64,000 nucleotides of DNA, taken from the NCBI GenBank assembly GCA_943735955.1, contig OX030960.1, positions 9,079,788 to 9,143,787 on the forward strand. Direction: 5' to 3'. This document shows positions 1 through 27,146 of the stretch, piece by piece. Position 1 is the first letter of the stretch, and every line of letters starts with the position of its first letter. The notes under the pieces are model-generated. The model was not told the DNA's origin. It did no database searches and was given only the letters and a program-made list of their open reading frames with translations. A program made the position numbers and the translations under genes. The DNA comes from Piscicola geometra (taxonomy: Eukaryota; Annelida; Clitellata; Hirudinida; Piscicolidae).

Positions 1-431
1 AGTATATACGAATTGAAAAAAATTGTCAAATGACCGCAAGTGAAGGTTAATCGAGCTGTATTATATAAGTACCTTTAATAACTATTGAACTTAGACCTGC
101 TCAAGGGGTTACTAGATGAAAAATGAATAATTTTTTGAAAAATGATTTTAACTTCAATTGAAAAAATTATGCAAATAAAAATTTTATATTAAAAGGTGCA
201 AAATTATTCGATATTATTGATCATAAATATAAAAATTTATATTGATCAGAACAAAATCACTTTTAATTCATTTACAAGATTGCAGTTTCGCAAGGGTAAA
301 TATATTTTTTAATGATCTACATTTGAATTTATCTTTACACAATAAATGTCATTAACTTAAAAAAACAAACAATTATTTGTTAAAATTTTTTTCCCATAAA
401 TAAATTATTATAACTGATATTTTTGTTGCAG
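1..431. other. AT-rich sequence upstream of NDUFS5, no gene seen
   Basis: Very AT-rich sequence without convincing coding potential on either strand. It probably contains the 5' UTR exon and first intron of the NDUFS5 gene, because an acceptor-like sequence ends at 431. Confidence 0.4.
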
Positions 432-981
432 ATGACAACCACTCAAGCACCAACCAATGATGATGGCTCAAGCGACTATGAGATGACTGCACCTCCAATC
501 ATCCACAACAAGTTCTCTGATCTGACCTCGCACTTCTTCACCTGGCAGAGGAGCAAGTGTGCCGACTACGAGTGGAACTGGGCTCAGTAGGGTGTTTTAT
601 TTTTCATTTTAATATATTATAATAAACAAAAATTAATTTAAATACCTATTTAAAATAAAATTTTAGATGTGCAGCAAGGGTGAGCAAGGAGAATCTGAAG
701 GAGGCATGCAAGGACTTCCATGATGACTTCATCGAATGCGCCTACAACTTCAACTCTGTTTGCAAATATTAAAATTTATTTATTATAAAAATATAAATAT
801 CTATCAAAAATAATACAACTAAATAATAATAGTTTTTCAATATTTGTTTAAAAATGTTTTATTACATACACAGAGGAAGAGACTCAAGGCAATGGAAGAG
901 GAGAGAAAAAGGCAGGGTCGTCCGTACCTTCCCCCTCCGGAGCAGGACAGTCTCAAGTTGTGGGTGCAGAAGGACAACTGA
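432..981 (+). CDS. NDUFS5: NADH dehydrogenase (ubiquinone) Fe-S protein 5 (complex I 15 kDa subunit)
   Basis: Accessory subunit of mitochondrial complex I on the intermembrane-space side. Three coding exons are seen: 432-586, 667-757 and 874-981, with GT..AG borders and matching phases (2, then 0), giving about 117 residues, close to the usual 105-110. The protein carries the family's twin C-x9-C signature (KCADYEWNWAQC and CKDFHDDFIEC), which forms two disulphides in a helical hairpin imported by the Mia40 route. A basic tail with a PPP motif follows (RQGRPYLPPPEQD), as in animal NDUFS5. The ATG at 432 directly follows an acceptor-like TTTGTTGCAG, so a 5' UTR exon probably lies upstream. A possible polyadenylation signal AATAAA is at 1124. 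Assignment rests on recalled family features, not on a search. Confidence 0.88.
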
Positions 982-1367
982 AGCAGGCCTATTTATTGTT
1001 ACTTCCAACTCATTTGAGGCTGTTAATAATATAACATTAATTTTAACGTTTGTGCTAGCAACAAACCCTCAGTTCATTCAAGCGTTTGGCGTTTTTTGGT
1101 TATGATTAGATTTTTTTTTATTTAATAAAAAACAGATTAATAATTTTTCATTTTTACTGTAAAACTGTTATAAGGTAAAGAAATGTTTAAGGAAAACACA
1201 TAAAATTATTCAATTTGACAGCTATCAATTTTTAGTATCTTTGGAAAGATATTTTTTGCTGAAGCTTTTCACATCCTGTAACAAGAGTCCTGTAATGCAG
1301 GCGATAAAAGCTTAATAAATCGCCTTTTATTGAAAAAGTTCTCAAATTTTAAATCTCAATTTGGTCA
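982..1367. other. Convergent intergenic gap between NDUFS5 and SMG5
   Basis: It holds the two 3' UTRs. An AATAAA at 1124 serves NDUFS5 and another AATAAA is near 1313. No further gene seen. Confidence 0.5.
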
Positions 1368-9094
<7,727 letters not shown>

Positions 9095-9304
9095 CTTATA
9101 ATAACTTTCAAAAAATTTTAAGTATTTATTAATTAAGAAAGAATTCAAAATTTTAAAAAAATAAATACTTAAAATTTACATTAACGTTTATTTAAACTTT
9201 AAATTTTAAAGTGTTGAAAATTGCAATTGATTTAAAATGAAACTTATGTTAAAACATAAAAAACTGAAATTAACTTTTCACATAGAACATTTTCAATCAG
9301 CAAA
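9095..9304. promoter_or_regulatory. Probable shared promoter of SMG5 and CHERP
   Basis: Only 210 bp separate the divergent start codons of SMG5 (minus, 9094) and CHERP (plus, 9305), so the two 5' UTRs and core promoters must lie here, unless there are distal 5' exons. The sequence is AT-rich with no clear TATA box. Inferred from layout only. Confidence 0.4.
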
Positions 9305-12300
9305 ATGTCTGATCCTAAGCCGCCTGAAGGTAATTAATTATAAACAATTTAAAGCATATCATTTTGCAAAATATATTGATTTACTAATTATTACTAATTA
9401 AAATCCGATAGATCAAGAACTCAAAAATATAATCGACAAGTTAGCGAATTTTGTGGCTAGAAATGGTCCAGAATTCGAAAACATGACAAAGCAGAAGCAG
9501 CAAGGAAATCCGAAGTTTTCATTCCTGTTTTCTGGAGAATATTACCCATACTACCGCCACAAAGTAGCTTTTGAGCATGCAGGTTTGTAGCTTTTCTTTA
9601 CATCAAACCTCTATTATACAGATTCTGTATTACAGACTATTTAAATACAAACACACATATCTATTCGAAGCTCTTCAAAACGCTGGTCGCTCCGAGGCAC
9701 ACTCAGACAAACAGCACTCCCACCAAGCACCCTTCTCGAAGCAGCCATTGTTGCAGTCACCTTCTGGTGACCAAACGATTCCTTCCAGCCAATCGGAGAA
9801 GCTGCAGGCGTTGATTGGCAGTCTGCAGGAACAGATTTCTCAGAGTGAAAACAACCTGAGTGCTCAGTTCCAAGCCATCATGCAGCTGCAGCAGGTATAT
9901 CCATCATCATCATCATCATCATTCATTCATTCATAATTTGTTCCTAATAATTATCTTTTTTTATTTATGTTATTATTTAATTAATAAATCTGAAAGAAAT
10001 AATTCTCCATCAAATCAGAAAAATGTGGAAGAGAGGCTGATAAGTCTCAAGATGAAAGGCATTGAAAAAGAGGCTCAGGGTTGTTTCATAAACTTTTTTA
10101 CTTTTAAATTTGAGAAACTTCATTTACTTCTGAGAAGTTTTCTTATTATGGAAAAAGCCTAAAGTCCAAGCTTAAAAACAATTATCTATGGTGGAGCTGA
10201 TCATGGTATGTCTCAGATACAAATATAATTGTCGTTCAAACTTGATGAACGACAGGCCTGGGTCTCTCACTCAAGGAGTTAGGAACGGTTCTGGAGCCAG
10301 TGATCAACACATGCACTAAGGATGCCATAGCTGTGAGTTGAAGTCGAATCACTAAATTCACTTGTAGAGATTTATTCATGCAGGACAATTTGTGCTAAAA
10401 GCGCTGAAAGATTTATTTGTTTTCTAAATTTTTTCACACCTTTAACCCATTAACGCATGACTCAAAGGAATTAAGTAATTTTTTTACATTTTATTGAAAA
10501 ACTTATTCTAAAAAATAAAATCAAAAAATTATTCTGAAATATTTTATACAAAAAAAGTTATGATGAAAATAAAAAATGTCCTTAAAAAAGGACACTATGC
10601 ATTGCTACTGACGGTAATCACGATTCGTGGTAGATGCTGAAGCACTCAAAATGTAAAGTTACATTACATTTAAGGCATTTCTTTTGCACTTTCTTTCCAC
10701 ATTGCTTGCATCTTTTTTGCCCATCTCCAATTTGACTAATAAAATGATCTTATTAGTTTGGATACCACCGATCCACCAAGGCCTAAATCGCTATTGCACT
10801 CTTCTGATGCTCCTTGATATGGGTTTACCAAATAACCAAGCCTATTATTTAGACGCCAAACTGTATTCCCAAACCTTATAGGTTTCCCTCTGATAAGTTC
10901 TTTTGACGAATGCCTCCAATAATATGGCACGATTGATTCATCAATTGCCAAATGACATTCTTTGGGCTAAAACTTGTGAAATCTTTCATTCATAGCATCA
11001 AATAATGGACGCACTTTGGCCATTCTGCCTAACTTATTAATTTTCTCTTTGTCATTGCAATGAAAATATCTTAATAATTATTCAAATCTGTTGACAGTTA
11101 TAGCATTGCTTACAGCTAGATTGTGTCCATGGTCGCTTTGTTCGCAATACATCCTGCGATTTGCCAAAGGAACATAGCCTCTTGAATTTGAGGGTGGAGC
11201 GCTATAGAAAGTTATTTGATTGATTGATTGATTGCCTGAAAGAATGAGTATAGGCTATAATTATGCTTTCAGGTTTGCTCCTTTAGCAAACCGCAGGATT
11301 TACTGCGAACAAAGCGACCATGGACACAAACTAGCTATACTGTATAGTTATCAACTTGATGACTGTTACATAACAAAATTAATTAAACAATGTGAAGGAA
11401 GACATGTTTTCAAATTTTGATTTGTCGTTTAAACTATTAGAACTGTATCTGCTGAAGAGAAATCATTGTCATCTTCCAAAATACTAAGAACTTCATGAAG
11501 AGCGAATCTAAAAATAATTGTTTTTACCATCAGTATTACTGCATAGTGTCCTTAAAAAAGGACACTCAATAAAACACAGTTTTTGGAAATAATATTACAT
11601 GTAAAATGAAATTTATTTTAAAATAAGATGTAAGAATGAATAACAATAAAATAATATTATACATTACGAATAGTAGACATTAAATAAAATTATAACTAAC
11701 TTTTTTTCATGAGCCATGACAAAAACACAAAAAATTTAGCTATCGCCTTGAAAAATCAGAATATCGAAATAATCTATCAATTTCAAATCACAAAATTTTT
11801 TTAAACAAAGACTTCAGTTTATATAGGACTGGATTAGTTGCAAAGATAATAAATATAATCAAAATAACTATTATAAAAAAAACTTTTTATTGCTGTCCTT
11901 AAAAAAGGACAGTATGCGTTAATGGGTTAATAACACATCCATTCACTTACCACCCACCCATTCATTGACTATCTCTTACATCCATCCACCCACCCTTCCA
12001 CCCACCCATTCGTCTACCCACCCATCCATTTACCCACCCATCCACCCATTTTTTCACTCTTCTATCCACGCTCGACAGGCTGGCAAGACATGGGTGTTGG
12101 AGCACTTCACTGACAACAAGCATGCAGAGGTGATGATGCAGTACATCCTAGAAAGGTGCGTCTAACAGTATCATCATCATTATCATAATCACCATAATCA
12201 TCATCATCACTACCATCATCATCATCATCATCATCATCATTATAATCACCACCATCATCATCACCACCATAACCATCATCATCATCATCTCTATTTGACA

Positions 12301-13965
12301 GACTGCTGGCGAAGGAGAATTCCTTTGACGACCGCCTCCACCTCATCTACCTCCTCAACGACATCGTCCACCATTCGTCTGTTGTTGCTGTTGTTGTTTT
12401 TAATATTATTAACAACAAAAACACATCAACAACAACCACCACCACCACTACCACAACAACAACGGCGGCAACAGCAGTCGCAAGGGCTTGGCAGGGCTGA
12501 TCGAGGTGGTGGAGAGGTTGGTGCTGGTGCCCGCCTTTGCATTCACGCACATCAGCGCCACAGAGGAGGAGAAGAAGAAGATGATGAAGGTGGTGTGGAG
12601 TGGGTGCATGGGGCTGGTGAGGGGTGATGTGTGGTGTACAGTGGTGTGGCTTGTGGTGGTGTGATGAGGGGTGGAGTGTGGTGGTGGGGAGGTGTGTCGG
12701 TGAATGATGGATGGTAAATTGGGAATATTAGTCGATGGAGATAGGTGCTATGCATAGAGATGGATGAGTGAGCAAGGGAGGATAATGGATAAAGAATCAC
12801 ACACACGCACAGCTGCTGACGCTGTGGGAAAACCACAAGTACTTCCGCCAAGACACCATCAACGTGCGTGCATATATAAAGGCTTTAAACATCGCGATAA
12901 TCAATCAATTAAGAATCAACTCATGCAAAACCACTAATCGATTGATCCTCATTACCCATCAACCAACACAACAATCATCATCAGCACCTGAAAGATCCTG
13001 CGGCTGGGCTGGCATCCTACCAGGCACAGCTGATCAGTATGCACCCGTGCGTGGTGGCCGACGTCTCGATGGAGACGAACAAGCAGCTGCAACTGCTGCG
13101 GCAACAACACCACGACTTCGTGCAACACATCAACTCGCAAATCGCCGTTCTGCAACAACAACTAGTACTATCATCATCATCGACTCATAATAGTAATAAC
13201 AGTAACAACAACAGTAATAGTAGTAGTAGTAATAGTAGTACTAGTAATGAGAATACGTGGAGCAAGAGCAGCCAGGCTTCAGAAAACCTGCATGTCAGTT
13301 GCACATCCATCCCGTCCTTCCATCTTGCCATATAACCTCTTTTATAATAATAATGATAATAATAATAATATTAAAATTGATAATAATATTAATAATGATA
13401 ATAATAATTTATTTTATTTTTTGACTTTTTTCCACAGCCATCCAGTTGGCTTCCATCCATGAAGCAACCTCCTCCCTTCGACAACAGTCAGTTCCATCAC
13501 TCCATCAACTCCTCCACTTTTACTCATCCTTCTTCATCCCTCTTATCACTCCTTCTTTACCACTTTCTCTTCATTACACCATTAACCATCTATACATTCT
13601 TCTCTTCATACATCAATCAATCTATCTATCCATTCATTCATCCATCCATCTACCACCCATCCATCCTTCCATCCATCCTACTATTCATTCATCCATCCAC
13701 TACCCATCCATCCTTCCATCCATCCACCATCCATTCATCCATCCATCTACCACCCATCCATCCTTCCATCCATCCACCATCCATCCACCCATCCATCCAC
13801 CCATCCATTTATCCATCCATCCATCCATGCATACATGACAGGTGTTCAGGGGAGTGGCAGCAAGGGCGCATTGGGGGAGGAGGTGTGGAAGGAGAAGGCT
13901 CAGGAGGTTTCAGTGGGTGGTGTTGGAGTTGGGCCGATAAGGGGATGATGATAATGATGATGATA

Positions 13966-14000
<35 letters not shown>

Positions 14001-14781
14001 TAGTGGATAAGTGTTTAAATAAATTCAATTTGAACTTTCCTAATAAAGAATACATTTCTTTTTCCACTCCCTCCCTCAAGCCGGCCGCAATAAATCTGCC
14101 AGACCTCACGAAGCCACCACCGGGCTTTCCCCCCATCACACAACAACCCCCTCCGCCTATGCCCGAACTTGACCTGGTTCCCAACATACCCTACCACGAC
14201 TTGCCCGCTGGTTTGATTGTTCCCCTGGTGAAGGTTTGGAGGAGGGGGGGGGGGGGTTGGGGAGGTTTGCGGGTGTTTGGGGGTAGTTTGACTTAGTGGA
14301 TAATTAAGTTTAAAAAGAATATTTCAACATTTCAAATGGTTTAATCAATGGTAATGCTTATTAATTTTTAGTTTTCGATTTTGTAATTTTTTTTAGCATT
14401 GTCATTGCCATTCCACTTACACTTAATTCCCCACTCACCCCCCCCCCCCCACCCACCACACAATGCACCTAACAGCTTGAGGACTGTGACTACGTGTCCC
14501 TCGACCCCTCCTCCCTCCGCCTGCCTCCCCCCATGCCCCCCACCGAACGTCTGCTGGCTGCCGTTGAAGCCTTCTATGCACCCCCCTCCCACGACAGACC
14601 CAGGGACGGGTGAGTGGTGGGAGGAGGGGGTTTTTAGGCGTGGTAGGGGGGGTTTTAAGGAAGGTGAAGGGGTGGCAGAAGAGGGGAATGCACATATACT
14701 GTGCATTGTTTAAATACATATACACTGTGTTGACCTGTATTATATAAACCCGGAGATGATGATGTGAAAATTCAAATGTGT

Positions 14782-14819
<38 letters not shown>

Positions 14820-16378
14820 ACACACACATACACACATACACACATACACACACACACACAAACACATGCACGATCGAACAGCGACGGCTGGGAGAAGCTA
14901 GGACTCTTTGAGTTCTTCAAGGCGAAGAACAAGGCGGTCACCATGAAGACGACAACAAAAACAACAACAACAAGCCATCCAAATGACGTAGGCAACAAAC
15001 ACAACAGCAACAACAACAACAACAATGCAAGCGATGCGAACGCAACGAGCAAGAAGAGGACTTTTGTTGAGCACAAGAAGAGTAGCCATAAGCGCAACAG
15101 GTTTGCTTGTCCTGATGATGATGGTGGTGGTGATGATGATGATGATGATGGTGGTGGTGATGATGATGAGGGTGATGATGATGGTGGTGGGGGTGATGAT
15201 GATGGTGGTGGTGATGATGAGGTGATGATGATGGTGTTGGGGGTGATGATGATGGTGGTGGTGATGATGATGATGGTGGTGGGGGTGATGATGAGGGTCA
15301 TGATATGGACTTCAGCATCATCATCACCTCCAGATCTCGTTCCAGCTCTCCCAGAGACAGATCCTTTTCCCGTTCGAGGAGTGCCACTCCTGATCATGAT
15401 GACGACGGGTTTGCTGATGATGATGATATTTGATGGTGATGATGATGAATCTTTTTTTAAATACTTTTGAACACATATTTCGATGATGAGCATCGTAAAC
15501 GATCAATAAATTAATCATCTTAAACTCTTTTAAGGGTTCATTCTTCTATCTTCATTGCCCTTTTCTTTTCTTCCATCCTTCCATTCTTCCATCCTTCCAT
15601 TCTTCCATTCTTCCATCCTTCCATTCTTCCATCCTTCCATTCTTCCATCCTTCCATTCTTCCATCCTTCCCTCATTCTTTCACAGCGTCGATGCATTCAT
15701 CCAATCGGTGGACAAGAACTCTCGTCTGCTGGACGACAACAGGGGTCACCAGTTGATGAAGAAGATGGGTCAGTGGGGGGGGTGGAGATTTTATTTTGAC
15801 CTAATTCAAGTTTTAGTTGATAATTATATTACATTTTTAGATATAACTTTCTCGTTTGAAAAAATAAATATTCTAAATTCTTTTTCCAAAATTGTTTCTC
15901 TTAGGCTGGGGTGGGGGTGGCCTGGGGTCATCGGGGGCAGGGATTGTGGATCCGATTGATGGAGGGGAGGTGAGGGACAAGGTGGATCAGTTCAAGGGGC
16001 TAGGTGGGTGGGTGGGTGGATGGTGAGTGAGTTTGGGGGGGGGGGGGGGGGGGGAGAACTGGTAGAGGAGGGGGTTAGTTTTTTTGCTGAATAGTAGTGG
16101 TGCATTTGTGGGATAAATTCACACGTTGACCACCTCTCCCATCAACACATTCACTACAACTACTACCACTACTAGCACATCACCACGACTACAACTACTA
16201 CCACCACGACCACCACTACGACCACAACTACTACCACCACGACCACAACTACTACCACTACACCACGACCACAGGCATGAACCTGAACGACCCCTTCGAG
16301 AAGTACCGCAAGAGCATGAGTTCAGGCTTCAACTCGCGACTCAAGGATCGAACCGACTTCCGGCCTCGCAACCATTGA
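9305..16378 (+). CDS. CHERP: CHERP-like splicing regulator (SURP, CID, RS and G-patch domains)
   Basis: CHERP (calcium homeostasis ER protein) is a U2 snRNP-associated splicing factor. Domain order matches the family. A SURP module is in exons 9305-9329 and 9412-9582 ([19 protein letters not shown]). A coiled Gln-rich stretch ends at 9894, followed by [15 protein letters not shown] domain lies in 12079-12155, 12302-12376, 12475-12589 and 12813-12863 ([16 protein letters not shown]). Exon 12985-13293 encodes [14 protein letters not shown] and an Asn/Ser tail. Then come a Pro-rich part with [17 protein letters not shown], the conserved [36 protein letters not shown], a short RS stretch (near 15320-15390), and a G-patch (near 15905-16003, [17 protein letters not shown]). 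The last exon ends with [14 protein letters not shown] and a stop at 16378. Limits of exons between 13430 and 13900 are unsure. An intron of about 1.75 kb hosts a piggyBac relic. Confidence 0.9.
10620..11170 (-). pseudogene. piggyBac transposase fragment (DDE_Tnp_1_7 type)
   Basis: On the minus strand, fragments read [20 protein letters not shown], then [33 protein letters not shown], an in-frame stop, and [13 protein letters not shown]...[12 protein letters not shown]. The last part matches the region around the first catalytic Asp of piggyBac transposases. A C-terminal Cys-rich zinc-binding tail follows near 10620-10735 ([16 protein letters not shown]...HFECF) and ends in a stop. The stretch that should hold the second and third catalytic Asp residues is missing. 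The stop, deletions and frame changes make it a pseudogene. Confidence 0.8.
11121..11335. repeat. Imperfect inverted repeat (fold-back) of a transposase segment
   Basis: The arm at about 11121-11180 (containing TTTGCCAAAGG) pairs with an arm at about 11277-11335 (containing CCATGGACACAAACTAGC). Both encode the same transposase peptide, LANRR(M/I)YCEQSDHGH, on opposite strands. The spacer holds a copy of the dispersed GCGCTATAGAA/(GATT)n repeat. Confidence 0.7.
11185..11248 (-). repeat. Dispersed repeat copy: (CAAT)n next to TTCTATAGCGCTC
   Basis: Read on the minus strand, this copy has a short (CAAT)n run, then AAATAACTTTCTATAGCGC and CCACCCTCAAATTCAAG. A closely similar sequence is at 60385-60463 on the plus strand, which shows that it is a dispersed family. 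Family identity is not known; the conserved end and simple tail would suit a SINE or LINE tail. Confidence 0.6.
13618..13830. repeat. (CATC)n tetranucleotide tract in a CHERP intron
   Basis: Imperfect (CCAT)n with CACC and CTTC variants. It explains the long plus-strand ORFs with HPSIHP repeats. The tract runs towards a probable acceptor near 13852. Confidence 0.85.
15108..15315. repeat. (GATGGT)n tract that forms a CHERP intron
   Basis: The exon reads through SSHKRN and ends in AG at the donor near 15107. A G-rich (GATGATGGTGGTG)n tract follows and ends at the acceptor GGACTTCAG near 15315. Removing it restores the frame into [18 protein letters not shown]. An intron-retaining ORF through the tract is open in another frame, so the intron could be mistaken for coding sequence. 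Confidence 0.7.
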
Positions 16379-17395
16379 CCTGTTTACATATTTAATTCCA
16401 TAGCAACCACTGACCTATTTACATAAGCAAACCATTACTATAACCATTTTTGCTGGAAAGAATATTCTTGTTCTTTCTTGTTTAATCGGAATCTGAAGCA
16501 AAGAGCAATCGATAGAGAACCCATGGGGGATGGAAATGAATGGATGGATAGATCCGGAGCCACCAGAAAGCTAGTGGACTCCTAAGGGAAGGTACCGCAA
16601 ATAAATGAAGGTTGAAATAGAGAAAAAAAGTTGTTAAATAAACTGATCAAGTGAGTTCAAATTAAGATAATAAATTCAATGAAATTAAAATCGTAATCTT
16701 AAATGACCCAATACTCTTAAATATTGCAAATCTACAACAACTAACACCTTGAAAGTTGGTCAAATGACCCTTCAAATATAGCCTGTATATAGGCTAATTT
16801 TTTTAAAGACAGACGCATGCCACGTTATATTGTATAGCAATATCAGCTTTGAAGTATTAAAATTACCCTATGAAAAGCAAAACTGCCTTCTCAATATGAA
16901 TATATCTTTATTGTTTTACTTTTTTATTTCAAAATATTTTGCGATAAGATACTATATTGTATGTAATTATTCTGTCCCAGAATTATGCTAAAATAACTTG
17001 ATTTCATATCATCTGTCCACTTTCCACACATAAAACATTACAGACCGAGGAGTAAAAGTGGTGGATGGGTGCAGGTAGGCAGGTGAAGGTGAATGCTTGT
17101 AAGGGATTGCTTGTTCGTGAAACCCCTATTACTACTATTACTACTTCTGCTGCTACTGTTTGTACTATGTTTGTTATTATTATTAATTTGTCTGTTATAA
17201 TTACTATGTTTGTTATTATTAGTAATTTGTCTGTTATAATTACTATATTTGTTATTATTAGTAATTTGTCTGTTATAATTACTATATTTGTTATTATTAG
17301 TAATTTGTCTGTTATAATTACTATGTTTGTTATTATTATTAATTTGTCTGTTATTATTATTTCTATAATTATTTGAATTCTTATTATTATGACTA
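16379..17395. other. Convergent gap between CHERP and SLC50, with a 39-bp minisatellite
   Basis: Mostly AT-rich. Within it, about 17165-17360 holds four to five copies of a 39-bp unit that includes AGTAATTTGTCTGTTATAAT (starts at 17221, 17260 and 17299). No coding exon seen. Confidence 0.6.
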
Positions 17396-18764
17396 TCATT
17401 GCTTCTTGGTTTTCTTCTGCACCCTGGAGTACATGACGACGCCCAGTGACCTTGCCATCTCGATCAACAGACCAATCAGACTGGGTATCTGAAGGTCACA
17501 TGACGTCAGAAATTGTAAGTTACAAAAAAAAGTGGTAGCGCAATATTCCAGAGAAAAAAATAAATTCAAAACGACTTGAACCCAGAAAGATGTCTGGTCG
17601 ACAAAGCATTCACGACAACTCGATTGGCACATGACCGACCTAACTAATTGGTATTAAATGGGTAATTAGGTCAATTAAGCGCTTTTCACCCAGACGTAAG
17701 GACTGTCCGTCATGTGACCGTACAGCACCCAGCAAGAGCAGTTGAAGAGTGCCAGCGTCTGCAGCAGGAAGGATGCCGGCGTGGCCTTTCTAGACCAGTA
17801 GATTTTTATCTTGTCGTGGTGGTGGTGGTGGTGATGATGATGATGATGATGATGATGATGAGCGTGATGATAATGATGATGATGCATTAGCGATCACCCA
17901 TCACTCCAGCAATAAAGCACACACATACACCCATTCTCTTATCCACCCCTTCTCACCCCTCTCCTTCACCACTTTTCATCCCCTTCCCTCCCCCCCTCAC
18001 CACTTCGGGCAGGGGCAGCAGGGTGGTGATGGTGAGCATGATGGAGGAGTAGAAGGTGAGGGCCGCTATGAAGTCGTTATCGTGAGGGTAGTTGCTGAGC
18101 AGGTGGTAGTAGAGGAAGAAGACGTATTTGAGGGCAATCAGTAGGTACACCAGACAGGAAGTCTGTGATGGAATGGTGATGGTGATGATAATGACGATGG
18201 TGATGATGATGATTGGAGATGAATAAATGAATTAAAAAACGACAACAGCAACACTCAATAGCGACTTTTTGTTCAGAGACGTGGCAATAGGCCACGAAAT
18301 AGGAAATGTTGAAGAGGAAGCCGAGAAGGTTGAGGGAGAAGAAGAAGATGTTGCCAGTGATGTAAGACATGCTGCCAAACTGGAAACAGCTGCAGTTGTG
18401 TGTGTGATGAGTGAAGTGAACTTGCATGAATAGTGGTCTCAAATGATTTTTGAAACAGGTTTGTTGGAAAAGTCTTTTAAAGAAACAAATAAATATTACC
18501 ATAAGGAAGTGGTTATAAAAAGAAAGAATGGCATTTCATTGGTAGACTTTTGCTTGATCATCCTTTTCACATCCCAACTGAAGTGTGTTGTCATGATGCT
18601 TGTTGCTATGCAAAATCAATGCAGAGATGCTCACATAATCACTATTAAAATCCAAAAGTAATTAATTATTGATCATGGTATTCTGGAATGCCTCACTAAG
18701 GAGCAGCATGAAGGATCAAGGTGGTGATGAAGGCACACCACTCCAGCATCACTCTCATCTCCAT
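17396..18764 (-). CDS. SLC50A1: SWEET-family sugar transporter (SLC50)
   Basis: SWEET proteins are seven-helix facilitators for glucose and related sugars, made of two MtN3/saliva three-helix bundles joined by a linker helix. Exons on the minus strand give: a start MEMRVMLEWCAFITTLILHA (ATG at 18764); DVKRMIKQKSTNEMPFFLF, the classic loop with KST before a Phe/Pro-rich helix; MSYITGNIFFFSLNLLGFLF...YFVAYCH; ALKYVFFLYYHLL...; then the second repeat, IKIYWSRKATPASFLLQT and CSCWVLYGHMTDSPYVW, joined in phase 0 to IPSLIGLLIEM. The tail is basic (VQKKTKKQ) and the stop is at 17396. The first two exon junctions are less certain. Sequence is divergent from vertebrate SLC50A1, but motif order and topology fit well. 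Confidence 0.75.
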
Positions 18765-19359
18765 CTTCAGCTTCAGTGGTAAACCATCTGATTAGGTTAA
18801 TTATTTATTTTAAGATTATATTTTGTAAAAATAAAAATAAAATATTTAAATATATAATTCTTATTTTTAAATGTATTGTTCATCGTATTTAAAAGTATTT
18901 TTATTATTAAATTATTTATTTATTTTAATATTTTAAATTGCGTTTTCAAATAAATGGCTCACATATCAATGGATTATTGAAAACGGATCTCAATAAATTT
19001 CTATTGAATAAAAGTTCATGGTTCAATGAATTTTTAAAAATCTTTGATGTGACAGACCTTTAAAAAGAGATGGCTGAAAAAAAGTAAAAATAAATTTAAG
19101 TTGAAAATAAATCATAGAATGAAAGCCTCTTTTAAGGTTTTTAAATATATTTTTCATAGTTTTTCAAATGGTATTTAATCAACTTTTAAATATAAAGCCA
19201 AAGTCAAAGAGCACATTCTAAAATAAGATGTTTGATTTATTATTCAAAGATATATTCCTGATTGGCTAAATAATTTGGCCTAAATCATATGATTTATTCT
19301 TTCTTATATAGCAATCCACCTTAATTAAAAAACAATCAATCTTTCAGTTCCAATCTAAA
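18765..19359. promoter_or_regulatory. Divergent gap between SLC50 and the alpha-glucosidase gene
   Basis: About 600 bp of AT-rich DNA between divergent start codons. It must hold the 5' regions of both genes. A TATATA-like string lies near 19306-19311. No specific sites recognised. Confidence 0.35.
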
Positions 19360-26728
<7,369 letters not shown>

Positions 26729-27146
26729 TGCTGGAAGGGTCTATTACTCGGCCAATTAAGGAAATTTGTTAATTAGTTTTACCAAGTTTTTAACCATATT
26801 GGTAGTTTTACATCTTGCTTTATTCACTCTTTTTGAGTATTCAGTGAGTATTAAAAACTTATTTAAAATGATATATTGAACTTTCTGCCCTTTAGATCTA
26901 CCCTCACCAATTCTGGTTTGTATTTCAAGACGCCTTTTACTATTCTTTATTAAGCGATACATTGTGATAGACGCTGGAGCATTTTTCATCGCATATATTT
27001 TCAAAAGAGTTGATATTTGAATTGTAAAATAAATTATTAAATACTTGAACTTTAAACCAACAAAATCGTCATTCGAATAAATACTTTCTGTAAGCACGGA
27101 TACACTTTCGAAGCCTTTCCACACGGCTCCACACGAGAATTCCTCA

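Larger units (their letters stand above)
10446..11926 (-). mobile_element. Degenerate piggyBac-type DNA transposon in a CHERP intron
   Basis: A 1481-bp element is flanked by TTAA on both sides (10442-10445 and 11927-11930), the hallmark target-site duplication of piggyBac elements. The ends are a perfect 13-bp inverted repeat, CCCATTAACGCAT at 10446 and its complement ending at 11926. A 16-bp motif GTCCTTAAAAAAGGAC occurs three times inside (10578, 11548, 11895) and may be a subterminal transposase-binding repeat. The transposase is broken (separate entry), so the copy cannot be autonomous. A fold-back and a nested dispersed repeat lie within it. Intact piggyBac elements are usually 2-3 kb. 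Confidence 0.85.
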
